A DNA stretch of 64,000 nucleotides from Hydractinia symbiolongicarpus (taxonomy: Eukaryota > Cnidaria > Hydrozoa > Anthoathecata > Hydractiniidae): NCBI RefSeq assembly GCF_029227915.1, contig NC_079877.1:9858001-9922000 (forward strand). Direction: 5' to 3'. The position numbers were made by a program, and so were the translations under genes. This document shows, piece after piece, positions 1-13,633 of this stretch. The notes below the pieces were generated by a model, which was not told the DNA's origin, ran no database searches, and saw only the letters and a list, made by a program, of their open reading frames with translations. The stretch's first letter is position 1. Each line of letters begins with the position of its first letter.

Positions 1-286
1 GTCAGACAAAAATGTGTGTACTGTGTGTTCTCTGATAAGCAGTAACTAAGAGAGGGGTAAATAAATAGTCTGATAAACATAGTCTTGTCTTATCTAACCA
101 TGGTAGTTTTTTTCTAACCTATCTTGTCTCTTACTTAACATTTCGTTTATCAACGACTTGTTGTGTTTCGAGAAAGAAAAAAAAAGTTACCAATTCCATT
201 TGATTATCTTGTGACGTGACGAAAAAGTCTAGCTCGAGAAGAAAACTTGTTAATTCTATGCTTATTCTTTTTTTCTTACATTTTAG

Positions 287-3200
287 AAGTCGCGAAAATC
301 TTGTTGATGCTGGCGAGGATAAGGAAGAAGTAAGAGGAAAAGAAGAATTATTTGATAATGAAGAAGAAGAGTTTGAAAAAGAAATTGTGAATGAAGAGAA
401 TAAAATAAATGAAAATTTGTAGGTTTTAGTTATTTTTATTATTTTTTTCTATGTATGTAATTGTTTATCTTCTCCAAATGAATTTTCACTTTAATAATTT
501 ACAAATTCCTTAGTATTCTTAAATGTTGAAAACACGCCAATTTTTCCATCTTTAACTTCTTTCATCACGCCAATTTACTCATCTGCAGTGCATGTGAAAT
601 TTAAATCTCAATCAGTCAATTTTTTGTGTTGTCGTTTTAGCACTGGTACATCATCTGGGTCACTGCTGGTAAATGTTTATTATTATTATTATTATTTCTT
701 TTATCTTTTAAACTCTTTATACGAAGGCAAAAAACATAACTTCTCTAAATTAACAGAGATTTAAACTTGATGTAATTTTGATTTGACGTTTTGACGCCCT
801 CCTTAGATTAATAAAGATTATATTTGAATTTTTTATTGAAAGTAATTGTAATACTGAGTCAGAAAACAGAGGAATGCATGAGCAGGAAAATTTTGACCTT
901 ATTTCTTGCGTTGAATTTCCTAGAAAGCAATTTATTGTGGCGGTTAGGCAATAACAAATAAAATATATATTTTGAATGAATAAAACTTATCGCACAACTG
1001 ACTTAAAATCAATCAGTAAGTTTTATGAAATTTGGCTTTGTCTAGATGTCAACATTACCTGAAAAAGGAGAGTTCTATCCATTCCCTTCCAATCAGTTAG
1101 CAGTAGCACACTACAACCATAGCAAGGATATGGTCATGGCGCAACGCAGAGAAATAGCAGACATACTAGAAGATCACTTAGAAAAGCGAGGGGTTGACCC
1201 GGTATGTACAACTTACATTGATAATTGGAATTTATACAGGCTTTTTATAATAATATTTTATAAACCAAAAACAGCTCGTTCACTTTTTCTGATTCATTTT
1301 CGCTTTAATAAAATTCAAAATGATTACGAACGTTTGGTTTTTAATTCTTTGTTAACTTATATATCCTATCATATCCTATCATTGATGTAAAATGTATTTT
1401 CTTAGGTTTTATTTGAAGTATTTCTCCCCCACACAAACTAGTTATTTGTCTGTCAGTAGAATTAGGCTGCTGAAGCAACACTACTGTGATTTTTACAACA
1501 GTTTTCGTCGTCAGATTTTTTAATCGTAACTGTGCTATAATTATATGATTTTTGCTTAAAAGATGAGAATATTCCTGTTCTAACAAAAACAAAATTCTTA
1601 TAAACAAAAAACTTGTAAATAAGCTTTTACATTCTTTGTCCCAATTCTTTTGAACCAATAGAATACGTTCTTGCCATATTTCGTATTTACTGAATTTTTT
1701 ACTTATGTCTGTGTATGTTAACAGAAACTACCTAATTGAAATATTTTGGTAGCAATTAATTTAAAGGTTTGAGTTTATCATATTTTTACTTCATTGTTTT
1801 TTTGTATGTGATCAATAGAAAGCATCCTAAGTCTGTATATTAATTTTCTTCCATTGCCTGAAATATAAAAAGTGCTTACGAAATCTATATTGTAATGCTT
1901 GTCTGTCTGTCTGTGTGTCTGTCTGCCTGTCTGTTTGTCTGTGAGCTGCTTTTAGTGATGTGTGAATGCTTACGATGTGTTTTATAAAGTCGAAAACATT
2001 TTTTTTATTTAGGAAGAGCAGCAAATGCCAACATCAGTGTACAAATCGAAAATGAAAAACCACTCTAAAGAAGAGCAACTCACTGAAAAAACATATCCAG
2101 GCTTTCGTAAACGAAGACATAAAATTATTGAAGAGTTAGATGAGTACGTAGACAAAACGTTTAAAAGAAAGAAGAGCGCGAAAAGGAATCTGAACTCTGT
2201 TGCTGGTGTTGCGAAGTCTGTGGTGAAATTTCAAGGGAAGGAGAACAGACGACCTTTGCCAACAATAAAGTAGGCGACTCCTGTATTTACGGATTCTTAA
2301 TGTTATTTTATTGTTGTTGTTGTTGTCGTCGTTGCTGTTGTTTTCCTGTTTTTATTCTTTTCTCCTAAATATCATCTTCCTTTTCTTCTTCTTTTCGGCA
2401 CTAACACCCTTCTTTTTTTTTAGTCGAGAAAGCACGCCTAAAAAAGAAACGCATATACAAATTAACAATATAGTCAATTCGAAAGATCATGCAATTCACG
2501 GAAATAATGATGATGGTGATGGTGACGGCGATGATGATGATGAGTTTGATGTCAGCGAGTCGTCAGAATGGGATTCTGGGTAAGATATGATCAACTATAC
2601 ACTCCTGTGGATTAATTTCAAATAAAACGTCTGGATTTTGCACGCGAGAAATACGGGTTTTTAGGCATTCTGATTGGCTTAGCGCTCTTGACGACACGCC
2701 TATATGAAGCGGTATTGTCCGTCGTCAATATATATATAATGTAAACAAGCAGAAAAACAAGTTTCAAGAAGCATTGTAAATGATTTTAATCTACCTCCTA
2801 CAATAAATTTATAGATAATAACATTTCATAGGATAAAAACAAAAAAATGATGATATGCAGTTTTATCAAAAATACTTATTAAAGGACAACAGACGACGAA
2901 TTTATTGCACAAATTGTCAAAGCCAATGTCATTTTTGGCTAATTAGTCAAAAAATTAACTTCAATTTTGTGTCGAACATCGTAATGTTTTGTGTACAAGG
3001 ATTTCTTCTACAGGGACTTTCGAATTCTACATAGAATGTTTTTAGACAGGACTGTTTCGAATTTTTACCTCGAATGTTAACGAAAGTAGTGAATTATATA
3101 TTTATATAAGAACACTAAACCGAAATTCTTATTTTTTATTTTTATCAAAAATTCTTAAATATCCTCAAATTTGACTTAGAAAGAGTGGCAAACCTAGCTA

Positions 3201-6200
3201 CGTTGTGTATGTCTTCTCTCTCTAAAACAATGACAACAAAGCTTCTATATTGTTTCATCTTTTCATTTCACCCTTCCACTTTCTCGAATGTTTTTCTACA
3301 TGCTAATTTTTGTTTTGTCTGTTATATTTTCTAGAGATGAAGAAGATCAAGGGCTGCATATGAAAGTTCCAGCTGTGGCTATTTCACAACCATCACCTGA
3401 AATCTCATATGACGATGAACAGTATGATCAGGTGAGAACCGCTTATTACTCAGACGTTGTAACGAAGTCTACCATCAATACATTTTTCAAGTGCATATAT
3501 GATAATTTAATGAAATAAATCTTCACGCGGATTACGAAGATATTCTTTCTTGAGTTCTACATATTGCAATAATGATCTTTTTTCGAATTTCAGTGAACTT
3601 TAATAATTTTGTGTTGCTAAGGCTTTGCGTTGTTATTTTCTGTCCTTTTGAAAATCCACGTAACAGTAATCAACTAAAAACGAAAATTTATCACCTTAAC
3701 CCTTCAACACAGCAACTTTTTCTCTAATAACCCGAAATTTCCATTGTTTTCGCCGAAAACCTTTGGACTTTAAATCCGGTTTCTAGCCACATGCTGCCTT
3801 AATGCTGGGGATGGGGAAATTTAATTGTCATATGTGTCCTACCTTATCTCAAAGTTGAGTGATAACGAGCATGTCGTCCTTATCTACGTCTTTCTAAGTC
3901 GAGAGTTAAAGTCGACTTTTCTTTTGCGGTAGAATATACGAACCTACATGCTTTTTATTAGGAGGAACCATACAGACCTAAAATGCGACCACCACAAGGA
4001 GAGAAGGTAACTCCCTTTCTCATACTTCCTACTTAGTTTCTTTCTTTCGTGGTCATTTATGTTTAAATTTAATGTTCTCTTGTATATGAACGATCACTCG
4101 AACTTCAACTAAAATATTATAACGGTACCCTGGGCGAAATACTCGAACCCCAAAGGAGAAATGTGAACAAATCTAATAAGGTTACTATAAAATTAAATTG
4201 CTTCTATCTCTAGTAAATTTCTTTTCCGAAAAATTTCTAATCGCATTGGAACACATTTTTAATGAATGTATACTTTTGCTTGTCTTTGACTTACAGAGTA
4301 AAAAAAGAACTTTAAATAGGTAAAAAAAATAATTATGCATTCAATAACTGGAACCATTTTCTTGGTTCTTTTAAAAGTTGAAATTATCTGAAGTATACTG
4401 TTTAAAAAGTATATCATTTTTTTCTTAATTAAGGTTAAGAATTTAGCTGCCAGTTTAGAAGCAAGCCTTTCTCTTCGTGATCCAAGTAAAAAGAAACTGG
4501 CTGGAGCTGTTGACTTATATCACCCAACGGAAGATAATGCTAAACCTAAACGCTCTGTTTCTTTTCAACATGTTGTAAGTATTCCTTCATATATATAGAT
4601 GAGTTGCGGTGTGACGCAATGTTTTGGTTTTGAGCAATGGACATGTGCACGCATGTGAACAGGCGAAAAATAAAAGCAACAGACCGCGACGATCAAAAAT
4701 ATTAAGTGTAAAAAAAAAGACTGACACTAAAATTGATAATTTCTGCTTTTACACAGAGAAGATAATAGTTGAGAAAAAACGATTCCAATGCGTTTTCAAT
4801 CCTATATTCCTAAAAATCCATAAATTAGCGTAAATTTACCTGTCAGGATACGCGCACATATACGGAATTTTGTGAACAATCCCAACTCATCTATAACAGA
4901 AGATATATTAGTTTTAGGATGTAATAAATCAATAAATTATTAAAAATACAGTAAAAGTTCACACGATGCAGGAAAAGTCACCTTTATACCCCATTCACAC
5001 CTAACAAAACTGATTTAAATCTGTTAAGATAAACTAGTTTTAATCAAAACTCGGCTTTTATATGTACCATTCACACCTGAATTTCAAAACACATTTGCTA
5101 AGATCAAAATAAAAATTATTATGCTCAAACGGTCTGACTTAAACCCCCTTTGAAAAAAATATTCTCTGGTCAGAACCATGAATAAAGTAATAAAGAATCT
5201 CTGTGATAGCTGATATTTAAACAAATGCTTGCAACAAGCGTCTGACTTTGGCTTGAATAACAAAGTGTTTTCAGATTACAGCTTCATGTAGCAAATCAAT
5301 CCCTTTTTAGTATGGTATGTTTAAACATGGTTTTAAAATAACCTCGACAGGTTGTTTTATTAAAACTAACGTCATTGAAACAGGTTTATATAAAACAACA
5401 GGGTTTAACTTCAGACGTAAATGGAAAATTAATATTCTTTGAGCTGATTATTGCTTTCATAGTGGTTATGGTTCAGCCAGGTGAATTTTAAACTTTTGTT
5501 TTTCTAGAATGACGATGATGTTGAAGAGGAAGACAGTGACTTTTCAACGACTTCATTCGAACAAGCAAGAACACGTGCTCCACACACTTCAACCAAGTAT
5601 GTCTTTGCTTTTATTTTATTAAAAGCAGATCCCACTTTGCTCTGTTGTAAAATTAAGTTAATTGTAATCAGTAGTACACAGTGGAGAATGCAGTGGATGG
5701 GATGGTAGTGTTAAACCTCTGTGTGCCTAAATGTATACCGTGAATGACCGATTAGGGCCCAGGGCGCTTATTTAAAAGTTTCATCTTGACAGGGGAGCTT
5801 ATTTGGCAGTGGCAGTTAATTCAACAGGAGCACTTTTTAATTTTTTTTTCGAGCAGCATATTTTTTAAACTTCTTTTTTATAATTTTTATGAATAAAAAA
5901 TAGAAATACAAACAAAAAAGAAAGAAAGAAATACAATAGTAATAATGTATCTTTTATGAAATTTCAATATTCTCATCTTTATCTTCATCGTCGTGTTAGT
6001 AATAACCTAGTAAAAATCGTAGTTTTTCGAACCGATCCGAATAAGTGCCCTTTTTTCTCAAGGAAGGAGGGGGAGGGGCGCTTATTTACAATTTTTTTTA
6101 ACTTCGGGGGCGCTTTTTCAACAGGGTGGCTTATTGGGCACAGGGCGCCTAATCCGTCATTTACGGTATGCTTCCAAGGACTATTTATGCTGCAGCAATT

Positions 6201-6597
6201 TATAACCTTTTTTTGCAAAACCGTTTTAGACGTCCTTATCTAGCCCGTTGTGTTTCGAAAAAGACTCAGATAAGCTAATTCAACTCACATTAAAATGAAA
6301 TCTAATCCCCTGCAGGACTGACATGTTTTCTTTTTTATAGAAACAATGATTTTTCTGACGAAGATGACGATATAGAAACATTGTTAGGTTAGTTTGATTT
6401 ACATTAAAAATGCTTTGAATACGTGCTTCAAAGAATTCATATTTATTTCTCCTACTCATTTAGCCGCATACGAACCATCAGGTACAACTTCAACTAAACC
6501 AACTGCGTCATCGACTCCTCATTCAAGTGCTCCAACAAGCAAAACTGCTGTAACCGCCTTCAATTTGGAAGATTTTGATGACGATGACAGTTTTTAG
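287..6597 (+). CDS. DZIP1/iguana-like ciliary protein, C-terminal 11 exons (5' end outside window)
   Basis: Eleven exons join in one frame: 287-418, 641-668, 1046-1201, 2013-2269, 2424-2579, 3335-3431, 3962-4006, 4434-4574, 5508-5596, 6341-6387 and 6464-6597. Each has an AG before it and a GT after it, and intron phases match throughout, giving 426 visible residues and a TAG stop. The protein is charged and largely disordered. It has a Glu-rich start, a helical stretch around ADILEDHLEKRGVDP, a basic block (PGFRKRRHKIIEELDEYVDK), an Asp/Gly run, a segment around VKNLAASLEASLSLRDP and an acidic tail (FNLEDFDDDDSF). This layout resembles the C-terminal half of DZIP1/DZIP1L, basal-body proteins required for cilium formation and Hedgehog signalling; the zinc finger would lie upstream. 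The exon chain is well supported. The family name is recognition from short motifs and could be wrong. Confidence 0.6.
677..697. repeat. (TTA)n microsatellite in intron
   Basis: A run of about seven TTA/TAT units lies just after the 28-nt exon of the DZIP1-like gene. Confidence 0.8.
1901..1943. repeat. (GTCT)n-like imperfect microsatellite
   Basis: Ten or so imperfect GTCT/GTTT units lie in an intron of the DZIP1-like gene. They could be the residual tail of an inserted repeat, since the GACAGACA-rich Helitron ends at 17.8 and 44.1 kb have similar composition. Confidence 0.75.
4594..4895. mobile_element. Putative MITE in intron
   Basis: An inverted pair, TATAGATGAGTTG at the left and CAACTCATCTATA at the right, brackets about 300 bp. 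It begins about 20 bp after the 5' splice site of the exon ending at 4574. The arms match well for 13 bp and then only loosely. Superfamily is not identifiable. Confidence 0.45.
5738..6166. mobile_element. MITE with CCGTAAATGAC-type inverted repeats, TA target
   Basis: The left end reads CCGTGAATGACCGATTAGG and the right end is the near-perfect reverse complement (CCTAATCCGTCATTTACGG). Both are flanked by TA, as expected for a Tc1/mariner-type non-autonomous element. The interior repeats variants of GGCGCTTATTT on both strands. It sits in the intron between exons 5508-5596 and 6341-6387. Confidence 0.75.
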
Positions 6598-8231
6598 TAT
6601 TATTTGACTGTTTTTAAAAACATTTCTATCAACGATTTGTAAAACTTTCATTATTTAAAAGTTATAAGTTTCCTTATGAATTCGAATTTCTTGTAAATGT
6701 TTGGTTGATTTAGCAACGATTCCATAATTTTTTAAACTTGATATGTGTGGGTTTCGCAATCTCGAGTACAATTCTAGCACAACGTGTCATCTCCATTATT
6801 ATTGTGTAATAATAGCATTATAGAAACGCAACGGAAAGCATGCCTCTACTATACTTTAAAGTGATTTAACGAAGTAATTAAGGAGTCGTTTATGTGTAAC
6901 TCAACGATTTGCTACAAGTATACGAGTTCTCTCATACAAATATTTACCCACTTAATTGAGTTACTTAGTTTCATCTCCTAGGTTTGATCTTCTGGTGCAT
7001 TGGGTTTTCAAAAAATATTACGAATACTGATGTTCTAGTTTATACTGGTGTCTGTGTCTGGTTAATGCATCTGTTTCTCGGGTGTATAAGTTTATATATA
7101 TTTTTACTGTATAGATGATTTTTAAACCTATTTAAGTTATACAACTAGGGAAGATAATAAATTTAAATATATTAATACAGACAATAATCACGTTTTAATC
7201 TCGTAAAGGTTAATCTCTCATAAACTAGTAGTTTCCGAATATGTTTTAAATGTTTATGGACAAACCAGAACGAGATGAATGGTAAAAATACCTTTATATC
7301 ACTGGTTCACTGCACTCTAAGAACAATGGCGTTATCATATTTCGCGAAAATTTAATACCAGCAAAATGAACTTGATTGCAAAAATCAGTACTCAAGATTA
7401 TAACGGTTATAACCCTATCCTCTAATTGCTTTTGTCACAATAATAATACCACTATGCTGCCTGAACTTGCCTTTCGTAATTATACTATTTAGTTTTGTTG
7501 CTGTTCTTTTACAAGTCAAAACAGGGACATTTAATGTTATTCCGTTAGGCAATGTTTCATTTTTTTAATTTTTTTTTGCAATAGGCACTCCGTAAGCACC
7601 GTGTATGCCTAATTGTGTTTCTTGGTTAAGCATATTTCAGCGTGATTTTGAATTATCACTTGCTTATACATGTATTTTTGTGTTGATCGGAAATTGATCG
7701 GGAAAGACAACAGTGGGTTACTTGATGAACTTTTTGCACTCTACCTTGTTTTGAATTAACTGTTTTAGGTACAACTAACTATAGTTTGGTGCCACCATTC
7801 AAATATATCACTAGTGATATGAAAAAAGACTACGACTATTGTGACTAAAAATATATCAAAAATTTGATAATGCAATTCTGTAAGAAAGAAGCTTTTGTAG
7901 TTTAGCTTTGCCGTATAATTCTTGCATTTTGCGGAAATGAACTTTTGCGATTGCACAAAATTAAACTTTTACACTTTATAAGTTTTTTCAAACCTTTACA
8001 AAATTTTCGCTAATTTTTATAACTTACAAAATTCTCCGAGACGATTCCTCATTGAAACATTTTGCGAAGAAACTTTGCGTATTTTTTTTAAAACCGCGAA
8101 AGCTGCAAACACGTTCTTAAAATGTTAAAGGAAATTAAATTCTAAAGAAAATCCTTACAAATTTTAAATATACACTTTTTTTAATATTTATCTGTAGTTG
8201 TCCCTATGTGTTAAAGTTGTCAAAAATTAGG
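6598..8231. other. Intergenic, no gene seen
   Basis: AT-rich sequence 3' of the DZIP1-like gene. Only short frames are open on either strand and none resembles a known protein. The gene's 3' UTR and poly(A) site should lie in the first few hundred bases, but no single site can be chosen. Confidence 0.6.
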
Positions 8232-8354
8232 TTAGAATCTTCCCGTAGAAGTTTCAACTTTGGTGGTGCAGAAACCTGCAACGAACTTCCGCTTCACATA
8301 CGAAAGGCCAAAAGCACAAATAAGTTTGTAAATTTACCTAACAATTATTTATAA
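8232..8354 (+). mobile_element. LINE (non-LTR retrotransposon) ORF2 C-terminal scrap
   Basis: An open 40-codon frame ending in TAA contains the pattern RRSFNFGGAETCNELPLHIR followed by KAKSTNKF. This is the typical last segment of CR1/jockey-type reverse transcriptases, where a G-A-x-x-W-N-x-L-P motif is usual (Cys replaces Trp here). The following T-rich stretch up to the MITE at 8576 may be its 3' UTR. The element is heavily 5' truncated. Confidence 0.55.
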
Positions 8355-8575
8355 TGTAAAACTTTTTTGTCTCTTTATTATTTTTTTTTTTAAGATGTAT
8401 AGTTTGATCTTTTGTGCGCTTTATCTTCTTGCCTGTAAAATGTTTTTTTTTTTGTTTTTATCTCACTTTTTTTAAAAAATGGGGGAGGACCCATTGGAAA
8501 ACAGAAATTTGGGTATATATTTGTAATTATTGTACTTATTATTGAATGGTTATTTAATATTCATAAATAATATTA

Positions 8576-8947
8576 CTTTAATTGGAGAAACTTTCAATGT
8601 GCGAGTTTCTTCATTCGCGAAACTTTATCTCGCGAAAGTTTCCGAATTTCTTCATTCGCAAAAGTTTATCCAGTAAGCTATTTTATCATTTTTCACCAAA
8701 AAGGCACAAAATACTTTAAAATGTTATTTCAAGAAAGAAAATTTATAACATTTTCAATTATGCTAAGAATTTTGAAGTTTTTTCTAACTGAAAAATTCTT
8801 GTTCACGAAAGTTTATGTCACAAAAATTTGCGGCTTTGTTCATTTGCGAAAGTTAATTTCGCGAAATTTTCGAATTTCATCATTCGCGAAAGTTTATACA
8901 AAACATTTCGCGAATTTTTTTTCTCACGAAAGTTTCTCCAATTAAAG
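8576..8947. mobile_element. MITE family A, copy 1 (CTTTAATTGG ends, TA target)
   Basis: The ends are CTTTAATTGGAGAAACTTTC and its exact reverse complement, flanked on both sides by TA, the duplication left by Tc1/mariner-type elements. The 372-bp interior is made of repeated inverted TTTCGCGAAA-type motifs. It has no coding capacity and is the same family as 13634-13965. Confidence 0.85.
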
Positions 8948-9545
8948 TAATGATAGCATTTTTGACTTGTTGTACAGTACAGTGATAAATCTATGCACAA
9001 TTTTCACAAACTCGCAACAATTTTGTTCTGCAGAGAATTTAACCCTGTCATTGTTCATACTGCTCTTGTTTTTATACCCATTATTGTTTTTGTAAAATTA
9101 TTCTTATAAAAAAGTGCGGTTGAGAAAAAAATAGCACAGTGCTAGATAAGTCAGGTTAAACAACACTTCGGGCAATACAGTAGACTATACATTTTAAGTT
9201 TAGATAATACTTGTATAAAATGTCTTGCAAAAAAATGATAAGGCAACTCGCAAAAAGTTCTAGTGTCAGTGAATTGAAGCAATAGACAGAAAGCATAGTT
9301 ATATGGCTTTTAAGTAAAGAAATGTTTATTTACAAAAGAGGTCAGTTCAAACAATAAGCTATTGTATAAAATTAATAAGATAATTTAACACTAACAATCC
9401 AATAAAATTGCTAGCTATTTCATTCATTATCAAAATGTAGCGAGCTAGCTAAGTATGTTCTTCCAACCATTTGTCCCATTGGTTTGTCACATCAGTCATC
9501 CAGCTAGCTAGTAGCTATATATATACAAAATTTCTTTTTTTTATT
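8948..9545. other. Intergenic; probable 3' UTR of the minus-strand SMCO4 gene
   Basis: No coding frame was recognised. The stretch contains several GCTAGCTA-type words near 9410-9530. The right part lies just 3' of the SMCO4 stop codon on the minus strand. Confidence 0.5.
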
Positions 9546-9728
9546 TCACAGTTCTTTCTTCTTCTGGCTGGTTTTCATAACTACGTATAATACAATGAGA
9601 AATACGATTCCAAGTAGCACAGGCAACGCGACTGTAAGAACTTGTTTTTGTCCTTGCTTAAAAGCTTCCCGTCGTTCCTTTTTCATTTTCGCATTTTCTT
9701 TGACAGCCTTTCCTTTTAGTTGTCGCAT
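9546..9728 (-). CDS. SMCO4: Single-pass membrane and coiled-coil domain-containing protein 4
   Basis: A 60-codon frame encodes a protein that starts MRQLKGK, has a charged helical segment rich in Lys/Glu (residues 8-28), one hydrophobic membrane helix (about 31-52) and a basic tail. Length, start motif and layout match animal SMCO4 (C11orf75), a small single-pass membrane protein of unknown molecular function. On the minus strand the ATG is preceded by TTCTTCAG, a good splice acceptor, so the whole coding region is probably in one exon behind a 5' UTR intron. Upstream exons were not identified. Confidence 0.9.
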   Translation of the reverse strand: MRQLKGKAVKENAKMKKERREAFKQGQKQVLTVALPVLLGIVFLIVLYVVMKTSQKKKEL

Positions 9729-10051
9729 ACTGAAGAATTAAAACTATCGTGATTAAAATCTTCTTTCCAACAACTTCTTTCACAGCACAACGAATGTACG
9801 ACTAGAAATGAAAACTTTAATCTCACTTTTTCAGAATGCAACGTGTTAGTAGTGAATTCTTCCGCAATTTTTGTTGTTTACTATTTGGATAATATCGAGC
9901 TTGGTCAGAAAATAATAGGCAGAACAGTGCTTAGCAAAGTTGATGATGATGAAACTGAAAGCCTGTTACGTTTTAATCAATGAAATGAAATTAGATTTTT
10001 TGATTAAAAAAAAATTAGATCAGGTTTCCTTCAGAACTAGCTACAAGTCTC

Positions 10052-13000
10052 ATGAAATTGAACTTTCAACGTGCTGCTTCGGTGATAAAGAATGCTAAGG
10101 CATTGATTATTACAGCTGGTGCAGGCATGGGAGTGGACTCTGGCTTGCCAGATTTTCGAGGACCTGAAGGATTTTGGAAAGCATATCCACCCATAAAACA
10201 GAGGCGATTAACACTTCCGGAGATGGTAAAATTTATATATATTTCATTTTTTTGTTGAATAATTTTAAAAAATTTATTTAATTCAGCAATGTTGCAAACT
10301 TTTAAGTCTGCGCAAAATTCTGCAATGTTTTCCCTCCATTCATAATGACTGCAAAAAAATTAAGTAATTGTCACGTGAGCCTCCAGCACAAGAGTTTTTG
10401 CCACAAGAACGAAAATGTATCATCTACGCTGTTATGGAATGTTGTTTTGGTATAAACAGATGCAGGAAACATCTAAGGAACTGAACATGACCTTGTAACA
10501 CATACACTGAACATGAGTAATAACTTGTTTTGCTACATCCCTTGCTAAAAAGTTATCAGCTTTCAGTAAAAAAGTCTGCAAAAGTGTAAAAAACAAATAA
10601 AAGCTCACATAGACAGAGTTTTTGTTGTTTACAGTTTGACTCAGCAAGTTTTTTTGATTTAGAAGGTCAGTAAAGAACTTTTTACTAGATTAGCAGCAGC
10701 GCATTGACCATCACAATCATGTGAGACATGGGATTGAAGGCCTATTGGTTAAAGTTGTTAAATAAACCAGGTGCGTAAAATTAATTAATCCCAGGGGCCT
10801 TTGAGGTTCTTTGGTATGCGGATGAAACTCAGAAATGACACGGAAAACAGGTAAAAAAGTAAAAAATAAAAATAAAAAACTACAACACGTACTCATTTCA
10901 AAAGAACTTTTAGTCCAACTAGGATAGCGGTATAATTTTATATAACTGAAGTTGTAAACCAAAGAAAACATAGCTACCTAAATAATAATAAATAATAATA
11001 AACTTTAACATGCATTTAAAGAGTATTCAATCAAATGGTGGCATTTTAGGAGCATGCTTGGCACTAACATTTAAAAAGCGCTTTTAAGAAGATAACCCTA
11101 ACTGAGAGCTTTAAACTATTTGAATTACATGGGTATATTTGTAGTCTGAATATGTTTTGTTAAGAGGGTGGCAATATAAGGACTGATTTGGTGATATAAG
11201 GACGGCCTGAAACCCAGAAGATAAAATCTTATGAATCCACAACAAATGATGCAGTTCTCACAGGAAAGCAGGTCTTTTTTTATAAAGCTTTAGAAAATTA
11301 GTGATAATAGTGTTGTATATGCTAGTTATATGCTTTACTGCCATTCCATTTTTATAAAAATGCATACATAGTAACAAAGCATTATTCCAAAAATATTTAA
11401 GGTTTCATAGCAAAAAACCTGTGTAGCTGTACAGTCTTATCAATGAAAAAAAGGATAGGCACTTCATCTTGCGAGTCATCATTTTTCCAACCGCAACACC
11501 CAAAAAAGTGACATTCATTCTCTTCTGATGAATAATCCAATATCACAACACAAAAAACTTTTTTTGCACAACAAGTTTAGTGCAATTGCCTTGTTTGTTC
11601 AAAAAAAATTCTTATTTTAAACCTCTCTATTATTCCTTGTTAAATTTTTGTTCCTGTACCACCGAAATTGTTTCTATGGTGGCCAAACATGTGATTTTTT
11701 TAATCATCAGTTAGTGTGTTAAAGGTCATATTTTCTTTTCGTCTGGAAAGGAATAATCAGTCCTAATAACTTTTGGCCAAATTTGCTATTTTTATAAAAT
11801 CTATTACATGTCTTTAGGTAATCCTTACAAAAATAATTGATACCCAATTATAATACCCTGGGGCATCAATTTTTATGAGAAATAAATTGAGAAATAAATT
11901 CTGTATATAATTTAAATTTCAACCCCATTATTTATTTAGCTGTGCTACATAAAAGCCCTCAAAAATGTGATGAATTAAGAAAAATGTGGAGGATAACATT
12001 TCAAGTACTTAGGAGTATCTCTGTGTTTCTCAGATAATGACTCCATGTTACAGTTTTGTTATCAGAGAACTACAACTCTCTGCACCGTTACGCTGTTTAC
12101 TTCACCGCTTAGCCTTCACATCCCCGCCTTATTAATAATGTGCCAAATTATTATGTTGATTTTTACTGATCCTTTTTACAGTGTTAAAAACAATAAATAT
12201 CTTCCAAACTTAGAAATTTTAATAAAGTTATTTATAATTATTTTATATTATGAATTATTAATTTTGGGTTAGTTAAATTTGCAGGCCTTTTATGCACAAT
12301 TAGAATTATTTTGGTGGTTGATATGATCCTCTTATTTTCCTTGGTTTTAGAGTACACCTAGTTGGTTTGAAAGTGATCCTCAATTCGCTTGGGGATTTTT
12401 TGGTCACAGATTATTGTTGTACCGAAACACTCAGCCACACCATGGTTTTCAAATTCTTAAAAAATGGGGAGAAAAGAAGGAATTTGGTTATTTTGTCTAC
12501 ACAAGCAATGTTGATGGCCATTTTCAAAAAGCTGGCTTCAGTGAAGAAAGGGTTGTTGAGTGTCATGGAAGCATACACTTTATGCAACCAACAAAAAGTT
12601 ACAATTATATATGGCCAACACCAGAAGACTTAGAATTTGTAATTGACAATAGGACATTAAAAGCACAACCACCTCTACCAACTGGGCCACCAGGTCTGGC
12701 TCTTATGTGCTTGAAATTCAAACTGTTTCAAGCTTGTTTTTTGTCTGAAAATTATAAAATTGGCAATGACGTTTTTGAAAATCGCTATTTTATCACACTT
12801 TAGTCCAAAAATATCCTTTTGAGTGTGTGCTTCAGAAACTGCCAAAGCTCCTGTCCATAAACAGCATTACAACTTACTAGTAACTGTTATATTAATATGG
12901 CCTTTAATTATGATTATAGGTTTACCAATAGAAAAACAAGTTATGGGACGACCAAATATTTTAATGTTTGGTGATGCATACTGGTTACCTGGCAGAACTG

Positions 13001-13260
13001 ATGACCAAGAAGAGAGATTTTATGAATGGGTTAAGCTACTACAGAAACAACCAGTTGTTGTTGTGGAAATTGGTGCAGGATTAGCTGTTCCAACTATTCG
13101 GAACACCAGTCAGGGAATTATAAAGTACTCTAGACATGAAGACAGTTATTTGATTCGAATAAACCCAAATGAACCACAAGTAATACGACCAGTAGATTTT
13201 GCTTTACCAATGAATTGTTTAGATGCTTTAGAAGCGATAGATGCATATATGGATAAATAA
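10052..13260 (+). CDS. SIR2-family protein, copy A (zinc-binding cysteines lost)
   Basis: Three exons, 10052-10225, 12351-12693 and 12920-13260, give 285 residues. NAD-binding motifs are present: GAGMGVDSGLPDFRG (23-37), TSNVDG (109-114, equivalent to TQNID) and EIGAG (222-226). The general-base His is H130 in ECHGS. It looks like the bacterial-type SIR2 deacetylase/deacylase group, which normally carries two Cys-x-x-Cys pairs binding zinc. Here the first pair region reads HFMQPTKSYNYIW and the second PTGPPGLPIEKQVMGRPN, so both are missing; the whole protein has two Cys. A zinc-free fold and altered activity are inferred. The first intron is 2125 bp and the second 226 bp. Copy B follows 1.5 kb downstream with the same structure. 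Confidence 0.85.
10226..12350 (+). other. Intron 1 of SIR2-family copy A
   Basis: Begins GTAAAA and ends TTTTAG. AT-rich with a short (AATAAT)n run near 10980. No internal gene on either strand was recognised. Confidence 0.7.
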
Positions 13261-13633
13261 ATTTAATTTTTTTAAATTTTTATATTGGATCTGTTGTTTA
13301 TTTGTTTGTTAATTTAGTTTTTTTCTTTGTTACCTAACCTGGTACAGTAAGGTACAGTGTGTTTAAGATAAAGTCTATATTAAGCTTTTCTGGAAAAGAT
13401 TTTTTTGAAATTTTTGAATTAATGTGCTGTTTATTTCCACATGGATAATTATTTTAAGGTTTAAATTTCCTTTTCAGAAGAACTTTTGCAGAATCAACCA
13501 AGTTCTCTATTCTGTTAATGGAGATTTTATTAAAAATAATATATTTTTATTTATATATGACTGTTGTGTATATTGGAGATAAGTAAATGTATTGACTATC
13601 CTTTATTCTGTAAAAAAGTTTTATTTATATATA
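13261..13633. other. 3' flank of SIR2 copy A
   Basis: T-rich sequence with no coding frame. It presumably contains the 3' UTR of copy A, and runs up to the family A MITE. Confidence 0.5.

Noticed and set aside
12823-12919. Longer 5' extension of SIR2 copy A exon 3 (frame open from 12823)
   Set aside because: It is intron sequence read through. The acceptor at 12918-12919 gives exactly the exon length and phase seen in copy B.
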